Source: Clostridia bacterium (lineage in GTDB: Bacteria; Bacillota; Peptococcia; DRI-13; SM3-B62). Taken from it: a DNA stretch of 64,000 nucleotides. How positions within the stretch are numbered: the first letter of the stretch is position 1; every line of letters begins with the position of its first letter. Shown here one piece after another: positions 15,001 through 20,371 of the stretch. The notes below the pieces were generated by a model. It worked only from the letters and a program-made list of their open reading frames with translations. It was not told the origin of the DNA and did not search any database. Made by a program: the position numbers and the translations under genes. The DNA lies in NCBI GenBank assembly GCA_018432615.1, contig JAHDSQ010000001.1:94459-158458 (forward strand). Direction: 5' to 3'.

Positions 15001-18000
15001 TTGGTCGTGGAAGAGGGTCCGGTGAAAGTGGATATCGGTCTGTATCCTCAGGAAAACGGTGAGATCGGTTTTGAAGTTTACAGCGGGACAGACGGGGGAA
15101 CAGAGGAAAACAAGGAGCCTGTTGTCTTTTGCCGGGGCGAAGTGAAGGGCCTTCCGTCCATGACGGGAGGAAGATGCGAGATAGCCGCCCTGCAGGAGGC
15201 CTGTGGGCAAAGGATCATGACTAAAGAAGAGTGTTACGAAGCTTTTTGCGGTATGGGGCTGGAATACGGACCGGGGCAACAGGGTCTGGAGAGGATTGAA
15301 GCGGGTCAAGGGCAAGCCCTGGCCAGGCTCTTTCTACCTTCTGTTGGAACAGTCCCGGTGGCGGGCAGCGTACGATCAGGGTACGTGCTGTCTCCGGGTA
15401 TTATGGATGCCGCCTTGCAGTCCGTTCTGGGGTTAAGTGACGGACAGGGGGAGTTGAAACCTGCCTTGCCCTTTGCTTTAGAGGAAATGACGGTGTTCGG
15501 CGCTTTAGCTCCCTCAATGTGGGCGCATGTGCGGTACAGCCAGGGCAGTACAGCCGGGGATCGGATTCGCAAGTTCGATATTGATGTGTGTGATGAAGAG
15601 GGAAACATCGCCGTGATGATCAAAGGCTATTCAACCAGAGAGATGGCAGGCGGTGTGGAGTTGAAGGTTTTGCCCCTTACGGAAACATTTTTACTGAAGC
15701 CCGCTTGGCGGGAAAAAGCTCTTGGCACGGAAAAGGAGGCTGAGGGAAAGGGTATTTCCCTCAAACCTCCGTCTCAGCGTTTAATCATTTTTTGCGAACC
15801 GTCAGAGGAATTCACAGGGCGCTATCACCTAAAAGGTGAGGGATTTATCGAGGGAGGACGCACTTTGCTTTTTGCTTCCCGGGAAAAGAGCCTTGCGGAT
15901 AGGTTTCAGGAATATGCCGCTGGCCTTTTGGAGGAAATCAAAAAGCTGTGTCTCCAAAAGACAGAAGACGAGGTACTGATACAAGTGGTGGTCTCTTCGG
16001 GTAAAAAGAGGCGGCAGGCTAAAGAGGCCGAGGTTTTAGGTGCTTTGGCGGCTATGCTGAAAACAGCCCGGCTGGAGAATCCCCGGTTCAGGGGACAGGT
16101 GATTGAAATAGAGGATTTGACGGATATCGAAGGGATCCTGGCGGAAAACAGCAGATATCCCCTGGAAACAAGGATCAGCTACCGGGAAGGGAAACGTTTG
16201 GTGGAGTCTTGGCAGGACGAAGGTGAGCCGGTCAAGGCCGAGGCTGCCCTCCCCTGGCGGGAAGGGGGCCGGTATTTGATTACCGGCGGTTTGGGCGGTC
16301 TGGGGTTTATTGTAGCCCAAGACATCGTCCAAAAAGCCCCGGGGTCGTTAGTTATTCTCACAGGCCGCTCCCAGCTTGACGGTCACAAAAAGACGAAGCT
16401 GCAGGAACTGCAAAGGTTAGGGGAGACAGGAAAAAGAGGTACGCGGATAGAGTACAGACAGTTGGATGTTAACGACCGGCAAGCGGTAGTCAGTCTGTTT
16501 GCCGAGATCAGAAAGGAATTCGGCGGTTTGGAAGGGATTATCCACAGCGCCGGGGTCATTCGTGACAGCCTGATTCTCAAGAAGACAAAAGAAGACCTTT
16601 TAGAGGTGTTGTCGCCTAAAACAACGGGTTTGGTCAATCTTGACGAAGCCGGTAAGGAGCTGACCCTTGATTTTATTGTGGCCTTTTCTTCGCTTGCGGG
16701 TGCGTTTGGCAACGTGGGACAGGCCGGTTATGCTGCCGCTAACTCCTTTATGGATGTCTATGCCCTTTACCGGAAGGAGCTGACGATGAAAAAGCAGCGT
16801 CAGGGCAGGATGATTTCCATCGCCTGGCCCCTGTGGGAAGAGGGCGGCATGGGTGTGGATGAGATAACCAGGGCGGGGATGAAAGACAGGACCGGCCTTT
16901 GGCCTTTGGACAGTAAGAACGGACTGCAAGCCCTTTATCAGGCTGTGGCTTTTGGGGAGGAAAGGGTGCTGGTGGCTAAGGGAGACCCTGCTGAGATCAG
17001 GGATAAACTGCTACAATCGGAAGCGGTTGAGGCAAAAGCTGAGACAAGGGCTGAGACCAGGACTGAGATAAGACCCGACGTAACCGGAGGCCCAGCCTGT
17101 GAAACAAAACAGGAAGAGAGTGAGGGAGAAGCGGCAGGTCTGGAAAGGGAGACAGCGATATATTTAAAAACGCTCTTGTCGGAAGTGCTCAAGCTGCCTC
17201 CTCAGAAGATCGATGAAGAAGCGCCTCTGGAGAAGTATGGGATAGATTCCGTCATGGTCATGCAACTGACCACTGAATTGGAAAAAACCTTTGGGGCATT
17301 GTCAAAAACCTTGTTCTTCGAGTATCAGAGTATTCTGGAGCTGGCGCAATATTTTCTTGAAAACCACCGGGGGCATCTGTCCCGGTTATTAAGAAAAAAA
17401 GCAGAGCAGACGGCAGTAAGCCATGACAAAAATGAAGGGTATAAAGAGACGTATAAAGAAGCGGTGGCGGTAGGCACTACACCTGAGGATAGCGGAGAGC
17501 CGCGTAAGGTTCGCTTTACCTACGGTATTGGTCGTACTCCGGGGCGTTATCCGGGATTTTACCCGGGGCCTTCTTCCGGGGAGACGACAGGTGCAATGGA
17601 TATTGCCGTAATCGGGCTGGCCGGGCGCTATCCCGGAGCGAGAAACCTCAGGGAGTTCTGGCAAAATCTTTGTCAGGGGGTAGATTCCATTACGGAGATT
17701 CCCCGGGAACGCTGGGATTATAGCCAGTACTATGATGAAGAAAAAGGCAAGCCGGGGAAAACATACAGCAAATGGGGCGGCTTTTTGGAGGGTGCGGCGG
17801 AATTTGATCCCCTCTTTTTTAACATTACGCCGCGAGAGGCTGAATTAATGGATCCCCAGGGGAGGTTGTTCCTGCAATGTGTTCATGAGGTCTTGGAGGA
17901 TGCAGGTTATACCCGGGGGAGACTGAAGGGATACCGGGGTAATGGGCTGGAAGGCAATGTAGGTGTTTACGTGGGTGTGATGAACGAAGATTATGCTCTT

Positions 18001-20370
18001 TTGGGGGCCCGGGAACAGGCTTGGGGTAGACCGGTGGTTCTGGCGGGGAATCCTTCGGCGATAGCCAATAGGGTCTCATACTTCTACAATTTCCATGGCC
18101 CGAGTATGGCGGTGGATACCATGTGTTCATCTTCCCTGACGGCGATCCATCTGGCTTGCCGGGGTATACAAAAGGGTGAGTGTGAAATGGCTCTGGCCGG
18201 AGGGGTCAATCTTTCCCTGCATCCCGGTAAATACATCATGCTCGGAGAGAACAACTTTGTTTCTAGTAAAGGACGGTGCGAGAGTTTTGGGGAGGGGGGC
18301 GACGGTTACGTGCCCAGTGAAGGCGTGGGCGCAGTGCTTCTCAAACCCCTGACCAAGGCTATTGCGGAGCAGGATCAGATATATGGGGTCATTAAGGCGA
18401 CGGTGGTCAATCACGGTGGGAAAACCAACGGCTATACAGTACCAAATCCCCAAGCCCAGGCCGATGTAATCGGTAGGGCTTTCAGGGAGGCTGATATCGA
18501 CCCTCGGACCATCGGTTATGTGGAGGCCCACGGGACGGGGACGATCCTGGGGGATCCCATTGAGATAACCGGTTTGAGTAAAGCTTTTCGAGAGTATACT
18601 CAAGATGCGCAGTTTTGCGCCATCGGTTCCGTCAAGTCGAACATTGGACACAGCGAAAGTGCGGCGGGAATCGCCGGATTGACAAAGGTGCTGTTGCAGT
18701 TGAAGTATGGTCGTCTGGTACCTTCGCTCCACTGTGCTAAGCTGAATTCTCACATCGATTTTGCCCAGACACCCTTTGTTGTTCAGCAGGATTTGGCAGA
18801 GTGGAAACGACCACTGCTCGAAGAAGGCGGCAAGATGAAAGAGTATCCCCGTCTGGCAGGGCTTTCGGCCTTCGGGGCGGGAGGTTCCAATGCTCATTTA
18901 GTGGTGGAAGAATACCGGGAGCAGGACCAACTGCAGACGAAGGACAAGGAATTTGCAGAACCGGCTGCAATCGTATTGTCGGCGAAAAATGAGGCAAGGC
19001 TTCAGGAACGGGCAGAACAGCTTATTGCTTTTCTTGAGGAGCTGGGGCCTGACGGGGTCGCTTTGCACGATTTGGCCTATACCCTGCAGATTGGGCGGGA
19101 AGAGATGGAAGAACGTCTGGCCTTGGTGGCAGGAACGATCCCGGAATTGGTGGAGAAATTAAAGGGCTTTTTGGAGGGCAAGGAAGAAACGGAGCTTTAT
19201 CGGGGGCAGGTGAGAGTAAGCAGTGGTCTGCCTGCAGTTTTTGCGGCGGATGAGGATCTGGAGAAAACCATTGCTGCTTGGCTTGCCAAGAAAAAGTACG
19301 GTAAGCTGCTGGAGTTCTGGGTTCAGGGGGCGAGCCTAGATTGGGAAAGGCTCTATGAAGAGGTAAAACCAAGACGTATCAGTCTTCCCACCTATCCCTT
19401 CGCGCAAGAAGAATACTGGGCACCCCAGTCAAAGAGAGGCAAAACCGTGGGCGAGGCAGCAGGAATAGGGGGTCTTGCGGTGCTCCATCCTCTGCTACAC
19501 CGGAACACCTCTGATTTTAAGGAGCAGAGGTACAGCAGCCGCTTTATGGGCGGCGAATCCTTCTTGGCCGAGCACATAGTTCGGGGCAAGGCTGTTCTTC
19601 CCGGGATCGCCTATCTGGAGATGGCACGGGCAGCCCGGGAGCAGGCCTTAGGGGAAGGTGACAGTCTTTCGGCGGGACTTTGGTTTAAGAAGCTGGTCTG
19701 GTCACGCCCGTTGGTGGTGGCGGAACAGACAGCCCCGGTACATATCAGGCTTTTCCTCAAAGAGAGGGAGGAAGTCGCTTATGAGATTTACCGCGCTTCA
19801 TCCCAAAAAGGCGGGGAGGTGCTGGTATATGGGCAGGGTGTTATGGCCGGCGGAAAGGGACTGAAAGGCCCCGGGCTGGAGATAGAAGAATTAAAGGGGC
19901 AGTGCGACCAAAATGTCATAGAGGCAGCCCAGTATTATGAATCCTGGCAAAAGAAGGGATATGAATTCGGTCCGGTATATCGGGGGCTGGAGAAACTCTA
20001 TCTGGGGAGGGGACAAGTGCTGGCCAAGGTGAGTCTGCCGGCTTCTCTGGTTGATACACAGGAACGATATGGGCTTCATCCCGTTTTGTTGGAGGCGGTA
20101 CTGCAAGCCGGTGTGATGCTGAGTAAGGAGACGGAGAGACCCGGGCCGCTCTTGCCCTTGGCTTTAGAGGAGGCAGAGTTCTACGGCACGTGTCCTCCGA
20201 TTTTGTGGGTGCTTATCAACCGTGACGAGGGAGGACAAGGAAAAGGAAATCTGCTGAAGCTCGATCTTACGCTGGCCGCCGAGGACGGAACCCTCTGGGC
20301 GGCAATCAAAGGTTTTACGGTCAAGCCGACGAATGGGCCGGTGTTAGAACCGGATAAGGGGGGTGTTTGA
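1..20370 (+). CDS. Trans-AT polyketide synthase, 5'-truncated megasynthase (at least 6785 aa)
   Basis: Modular polyketide synthase without any acyltransferase. The frame is open to base 1 and begins inside a dehydratase (the HPAFLDG segment lies at 229-255 while the upstream HxxxGxxxxP half is missing), so the GTG at 13 is not a true start. Domain order with approximate positions: partial DH (1-520), ACP (650-880, Ser codon 748), KR (955-2270); KS1 (2350-3650, Cys codon 2863), degenerate ACP (3850-4060), DH (4600-5440), KR (5455-6740), ACP (6800-7050); KS2 (7225-8550, Cys 7750), DH (9118-9960), KR (10075-11400), C-methyltransferase (11400-12490), ACP (12590-12830); KS3 (12988-14220, Cys 13429), DH (14773-15650), KR (15680-17000), ACP (17150-17390); KS4 (17595-18920, Cys 18124), DH (19480-20330). 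All four KSs keep Cys, the HGTGT His and the KSNIGH His. After each KS comes a VAYTLQVGRE...LPTYPF linker, typical of trans-AT systems. The protein ends on a DH, so the KR and ACP of its last module lie on the next protein. Confidence 0.96.
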   Translation, partial: RREHVKNPKRFAAGQFIEHAPLKWDMDALYELARRSGINHYEFMKTLGTVYQKDDEEVINLHLSEVAESFRRKFYAHPAFLDGSTFAGLSFNLSGKSNDIFYGNVPYIPFMIKRFCIYKPLPGEIFTYTQRKKRSDESSAAVLDIVKSDITVWDETGEMLVEFEELTLKRIREPGLIKNLLKLEAQPEIVESSSSREKRESIVAEPAAEYVAKEGGNITAYLQKEIAGVLEKDSSQVNTTSGFYELGLDSAQLLGLVGSLEKKVGKQLYPTLLFEYSSIHSLSGYLRENHPEAFTSAEPAESLKVVQQQQEQQEEGNSALLFYRSVWDEEETQQVSSAKPGVKTHVVVVLCEEGSPLPSSLQEKLGGAEVLGLEARSSKNITESFEDRFIRLFEILQKMLRRKEKGQVLLQVLAEAEGEGRLAYACGGLLRTACLENPKISGQIITVEQISGRTAKDLARLLQREAAGYKDGCLEVCYRGEPLRRYRKKLREIRAKAETEVPWLKENGVYLITGGLGGLGILLAGYLAGKGKVKLALLGRQELSIKTKEQLRQLRKKGTEVLYCQGDVGKKEDVVKALEDIKKTLGPLAGVFHCAGVLKDKVIIQKKQDEIKEVFRPKVHGLWNLDEAVGSEKLDFFVAFSSLSAVLGNLGQADYASANAFMDSFAELRRLRVEKGERFGKTMTVNWPLWSAGGMKVDYETEKKLYHDLGLSLLPTVYGLSALEAVMAQEEVQSVVLYGHEERIKKHLDGYNEGGEATVVGEGSKARAEAEIWVSEGRKAIDTDEVAIIGLAGRYPRSETIEEYYRNLREGKDCITGFPRERWKNYRFSYDVEKFYRYGGFLEGIDCFDPLFFNISPRQAERMDPQARLFLETAWEACEDAGWCQDRLLHHYPSSSEKSVGVFVGVFWSHYELFGAEITQRGMPLSFGIGAAAIANWVSYCLNLHGPSMAIDSMCSSSLTALHLACESLRKGECHYAIVGGVNLVTHPHKYIALQEAGFLASDGVSRSFGKGGDGYVPGEGVGAVLVTSLSRAEKEGYPIYGLIKGSALNHVGKTAGVTVPDPVAQAEVIADAIKRAGVNPRTIGYLEAHGTGTSLGDPIEVQGLQRAFARWTVDKQFCAIGSCKSNIGHLEAAAGMAGLTKVLLQFKYREIFPSLHAREPNPHIPFGETPFAVAQELRAWQPYLAGTDKGTVVYPRRAGISAFGANGSNAHFIVEEYIKPEQIRLRESPVNKKVLVPLSAASKGQLLRYAEKLLAFLLKEGGGGTGDGKGFAMAGRVADRLLLEKLEAEIQEVLASLLGVEEKEISPQQEFGELTIAYPELLALHRALCAKWGIGLEEKTVLTAGSVSELAAETMNRHGDELAEESDKPTVSFLKEEDLRWLDPVSLAYTLQVGREAQEERVVFLVGDINELVRELQAFIARKGDTGNAGSCFVGSVKKGLTEPEETSGREDKETEAATAAWLKEGKGEQLAELWVRGVKIPWENLYGQEKPRRINLPTYPFAKESYWLPETAGLEVDGVAAAGRMPLLTAGSALHPLLQQNTSDLYEQRYTTSFSGEEFFLADHRVKGKKVLPAAACLEMARAAAVQATGVQSGVVLLKNIVWLRPLVVDEALLQVEIGLSPGKEGEIAFRIYQGETIYSEGTAIVTGEAENSSTVDISRLLEQCGEGVLEAAECYEIFKRMGLEYAPGHQGLEGIHLGKEEVLARLVLPSFLEDTLDEYVLHPGMLDAALQASLGLLIAETEGRDTDKPLLPFALEEMEIIKSCTRKMWAVVRQSGKSPVGSGSRRYDLELCSDDGNVCARLRGLTVREGTKRELAFYVPSWQESNIAQEGTVKMEDGQHVAVLCGGDEQWCRGVAKSLQEQRAGIKCIVIPSPQQEVAARFQDCAAMVLEEVSRIFKEKANEGVLLQVVVPNEGEDQVLAGLSGFLRTARLENPRLVGQVVEVPQELAEDSLVKVLRENDARTHEDWVRYRDGKRFVKCWHEVTPTYKEEKIPWKKGGVYLLSGGAGGLGRILAEEIVKRVGDVTLILSGRSLLSEKKAAWLKELGKEQGRVIYRQANIADKKETVKLIKDIVKEYGPLNGIIHCAGVLRDSFVINKTGEELREVMAPKVAGLVNLDEASKDLRLDFFLLFSSGAAVLGNIGQADYAAANAFMDVYADFRRELVNKGQRRGRMLSLNWPLWKDGGMQPDERTMGVIEENMGMAALTREEGLRALYRSFAGEESQVMVTGSEFRLPAFLRGEKEVRAENTVSYADGEGAGEGAEGIGPEKVEGFLKKLLSAELKLPPERIEADALLEKYGIDSVMVLRLTNELEKTFGSLSKTLFFEYRSIRELSGYFLEFHRGRLFELIKTGQETPVGTMLRNGGTPRFTAESGKAAEPYGRRRFLTKADSVVGLQKESAPQNKEIAVIGLAGRYPGARNIREFWQVLREGRDCITEIPRERWDHSQYYDEEKGRAGKTYSKWGGFLEGADEFDSLFFNISPREAELLDPQTRLFLECAYAVMEDAGYTRKSLATRSVAGLKNNVGVYVGVMYEDYLLLGTRGEKRQNGGIIFPNTSSIANRVSYSGDFHGPSMVVNTMCSSSLTSLHLACRGLQRGECEVALAGGVNLSLHPQKYLSLAQANFMSSKGRCESFGKDGDGYVPGEGVGAILLKPLAQAEEDGDHIYGVIKGTALNHGGKTNGYTVPNPQAQSAVIISALEEAGIDPRLLSYLEAHGTGTILGDPIEINALTAAFRKYTQDVGFCAIGSVKSNIGHCESAAGIAGVTKVLLQLKYGQLVPSLHSELLNPHIDFDRTPFVVQREGAEWKRPQDGMEGGKQGQEQARIAGVSSFGAGGANAHVVIAEYIPEKGTRETRGTVPVVLSAKNEERLKEQAAQLAEALAREEYMSAELEDVAYTLQVGREAMSERLGIIAGSVGDLADKLRAFAKGNDEPEGIYRGQAKDSQEEFALFSSDEDIKEAVDKWIAGKKYAQLLQMWVKGFAFDWLKLYPGRRPRRISLPTYPFARERFPLPEIGSSRAGGSLSVPSVTSSGSGDLHPLLARNTSDLSEQRYTTVFTGQEFFLSDHVVKGRRILPGVVYLEMARAAVALAAGDFHGREESWSWQNVVWSRPCEVSDIPQEVHVGLYPVGEKEIAFEIYSTAVEDPEERVVYSQGSALLLPFKEPKHVDIEGWKQACSREVILAEDCYEAFRKMGIEYGPGHRGIERIYKGEGVVLARLALPDAVSGTLKQYVLHPALLDAALQAAVGFSLKESALPTPALPFALDSLEVFGNCTQVMWALLQAKEQDLGHSGNPVIEIELSDAQGVVCARMKGLVTRPVAEKKPPRKTADVNPVRDAMSPEAMLPEGSKEKLQGKVMLLPVWDAVTPAKGREFPAATQRVVVIGGQSSLLKAVQLQYPQAAVLSFQPGEKVEEIAKKLGAQGEVEHLIWLPAVTRNGSPQDEQLFKEQKDEVIQVLRIIKALLGLGYGDKGLGWTLLTAGAQAAVHGLSGVLAKEYPHWQVRVVELGAGDDRGLAEVFKILPHPGGEPFCYRNGEWFRQKLIPLEYAEGKQTLYREGGVYVVIGGAGGIGEVWSEYMIKTYRAQIIWLGRRKQDHKIEEKIERLARLGPAPIYIQADATKLEDMEKAYGLIKESHPQINGIVHAAIVLRDGTLANMQESDFLEAFGAKADVCLRLAQVFKGEKPDFVLFFSSAQSFAKPPGQGNYTAGCLFKDDFAKRISREWGCPGKVMNWGYWGQVGAVASSDYERRMAQAGIASIVPDEAMEALEGLLSGSWDQCVLLNTTGPLAMEGVTTEEVITAYPAKLPGVVDRLPREVLPEDSRLQLAVASRKQQEEMEELLGRILLAKIATRAGILPSYERWLGESIARITQVRGEGPASTEDEGELWQEWEEKKAGWPENTGLKARAVLVERTLAALPDVLTGKRAAPDVVFPEASFELVDGIYRDNPLADYCNEVLAKTAASYIKELLGQEPKARLRLLEIGAGTGGTTSVVLEKLQPYREQIAEYCYTDISRSFLLYGEREFSSRAPYLTCQVFDVEKPPTEQGVAVDHYDLVIAANVLHATRNMRQTLGNAKAVLKQNGLLLINEISESSLFLHLTFGLLEGWWRHEDPLLRISGCPGLYPHGWQNVLEAEGFRQVFFPAEGAHDLGQQIVGAASDGLIRQKSTKPSKVEKQVIPLRIAPVRQGLEASDDLLRQRLTAYLKGLVGETLKIAEDKIDTREDFRDYGVDSILVIQLTNALRQVLADVSTALFFEYPTIDALSEHFLRTQRDALLKLWGGEERESPAEKKAQQEEKGLSRLYSPGTVPYGSRRQQGRFLQRREHKDGIAVIGLAGRYPQAEDVYEYWLNLKAGKDCIREVPRQRREIAEEEWSNSWGGFMDEIDKFDPLFFRISPQEAEKMDPQERLFLQTAYACIEDAGYRPDRLCPSGKTGVFVGVMNGNYSAGTPYWSIANRVSYCLNLQGPSMTVDTACSSSLTALHLAVESLSNGVSECALVGGVNLVVDPVHYRRLTAMNMLSVQGKCRVFGEGADGFVVGEGVGAVLLKPLAQAIADKDHIYGVIKGTGINAGGKTGGYTVPNPQAQARVVRETLQKSGIHARRVSYLEAHGTGTALGDPIEIAGLCRAFGEDTQDKQFCAIGSAKSNIGHTESASGIAGLTKVLLQLKYGLLVPSLHSRELNPEIDFAGSPFVVQQELKEWKRPALEIDGVRKEYPRIAGISSFGAGGANAHVIVEEYVQEEQGVSATTMNTSEPVMIVLSAQDEEGLIARAKQLLALLAREETQTEFGLKEMAYTLQVGRMPLEERLGLLASSRGELAEKLQDFLCEKQGSAGLYRGQVKRKKGALAVLAADEEMQETLNKWLQRKKYGRILEMWVQGLDFDWNQLYQGEKPRRMSLPTYPFAKESYWLKGEQKVSVWVEHLHPLLHRNTSDLTEQRFSTVFTGKETFLIDHVIRGKSVLPGVVYLEMARAAAEHAGAVLWGEKAPVMLQKVVWLRPLVVEEGPVKVDIGLYPQENGEIGFEVYSGTDGGTEENKEPVVFCRGEVKGLPSMTGGRCEIAALQEACGQRIMTKEECYEAFCGMGLEYGPGQQGLERIEAGQGQALARLFLPSVGTVPVAGSVRSGYVLSPGIMDAALQSVLGLSDGQGELKPALPFALEEMTVFGALAPSMWAHVRYSQGSTAGDRIRKFDIDVCDEEGNIAVMIKGYSTREMAGGVELKVLPLTETFLLKPAWREKALGTEKEAEGKGISLKPPSQRLIIFCEPSEEFTGRYHLKGEGFIEGGRTLLFASREKSLADRFQEYAAGLLEEIKKLCLQKTEDEVLIQVVVSSGKKRRQAKEAEVLGALAAMLKTARLENPRFRGQVIEIEDLTDIEGILAENSRYPLETRISYREGKRLVESWQDEGEPVKAEAALPWREGGRYLITGGLGGLGFIVAQDIVQKAPGSLVILTGRSQLDGHKKTKLQELQRLGETGKRGTRIEYRQLDVNDRQAVVSLFAEIRKEFGGLEGIIHSAGVIRDSLILKKTKEDLLEVLSPKTTGLVNLDEAGKELTLDFIVAFSSLAGAFGNVGQAGYAAANSFMDVYALYRKELTMKKQRQGRMISIAWPLWEEGGMGVDEITRAGMKDRTGLWPLDSKNGLQALYQAVAFGEERVLVAKGDPAEIRDKLLQSEAVEAKAETRAETRTEIRPDVTGGPACETKQEESEGEAAGLERETAIYLKTLLSEVLKLPPQKIDEEAPLEKYGIDSVMVMQLTTELEKTFGALSKTLFFEYQSILELAQYFLENHRGHLSRLLRKKAEQTAVSHDKNEGYKETYKEAVAVGTTPEDSGEPRKVRFTYGIGRTPGRYPGFYPGPSSGETTGAMDIAVIGLAGRYPGARNLREFWQNLCQGVDSITEIPRERWDYSQYYDEEKGKPGKTYSKWGGFLEGAAEFDPLFFNITPREAELMDPQGRLFLQCVHEVLEDAGYTRGRLKGYRGNGLEGNVGVYVGVMNEDYALLGAREQAWGRPVVLAGNPSAIANRVSYFYNFHGPSMAVDTMCSSSLTAIHLACRGIQKGECEMALAGGVNLSLHPGKYIMLGENNFVSSKGRCESFGEGGDGYVPSEGVGAVLLKPLTKAIAEQDQIYGVIKATVVNHGGKTNGYTVPNPQAQADVIGRAFREADIDPRTIGYVEAHGTGTILGDPIEITGLSKAFREYTQDAQFCAIGSVKSNIGHSESAAGIAGLTKVLLQLKYGRLVPSLHCAKLNSHIDFAQTPFVVQQDLAEWKRPLLEEGGKMKEYPRLAGLSAFGAGGSNAHLVVEEYREQDQLQTKDKEFAEPAAIVLSAKNEARLQERAEQLIAFLEELGPDGVALHDLAYTLQIGREEMEERLALVAGTIPELVEKLKGFLEGKEETELYRGQVRVSSGLPAVFAADEDLEKTIAAWLAKKKYGKLLEFWVQGASLDWERLYEEVKPRRISLPTYPFAQEEYWAPQSKRGKTVGEAAGIGGLAVLHPLLHRNTSDFKEQRYSSRFMGGESFLAEHIVRGKAVLPGIAYLEMARAAREQALGEGDSLSAGLWFKKLVWSRPLVVAEQTAPVHIRLFLKEREEVAYEIYRASSQKGGEVLVYGQGVMAGGKGLKGPGLEIEELKGQCDQNVIEAAQYYESWQKKGYEFGPVYRGLEKLYLGRGQVLAKVSLPASLVDTQERYGLHPVLLEAVLQAGVMLSKETERPGPLLPLALEEAEFYGTCPPILWVLINRDEGGQGKGNLLKLDLTLAAEDGTLWAAIKGFTVKPTNGPVLEPDKGGV
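3850..4062 (+). other. Degenerate ACP-like segment between KS1 and its DH (Ser to Tyr)
   Basis: Inside the first PKS gene the KS1-DH linker is longer than in the other modules. The extra piece reads as an acyl carrier protein fold: an EVLASLLGVEEKEISP-type first helix and loop, then FGELTIAYPELLALHRAL. This aligns without gaps to the FYELGLDSAQLLGLVGSL of the upstream functional ACP. The phosphopantetheine-carrying GLDS is TIAY, with Tyr codon 3955-3957 in place of Ser, so it cannot be loaded. The assignment as an ACP relic is by my own alignment. Confidence 0.6.
11400..12490 (+). other. C-methyltransferase domain of PKS module 2
   Basis: A SAM-binding motif LEIGAGTGGTT starts at codon 11950, followed by YCYTDIS and, later, DLVIAANVLHATRNM and LLINEI, the usual motif series of PKS C-methyltransferases. 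It lies between the KR and ACP, the standard place in trans-AT modules. It should place an alpha-methyl group on the chain extended by KS2 and is the only methyltransferase in the three genes. Confidence 0.9.
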
Positions 20371-20371
20371 G

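Noticed and set aside
17030..17090. Repeated GCTGAGAC/GAGACAAGG-like stretch resembling a short repeat array.
   Set aside because: It encodes an Ala-Glu-Thr-Arg linker in the PKS, has only about three imperfect copies, and is not a CRISPR or operator array.
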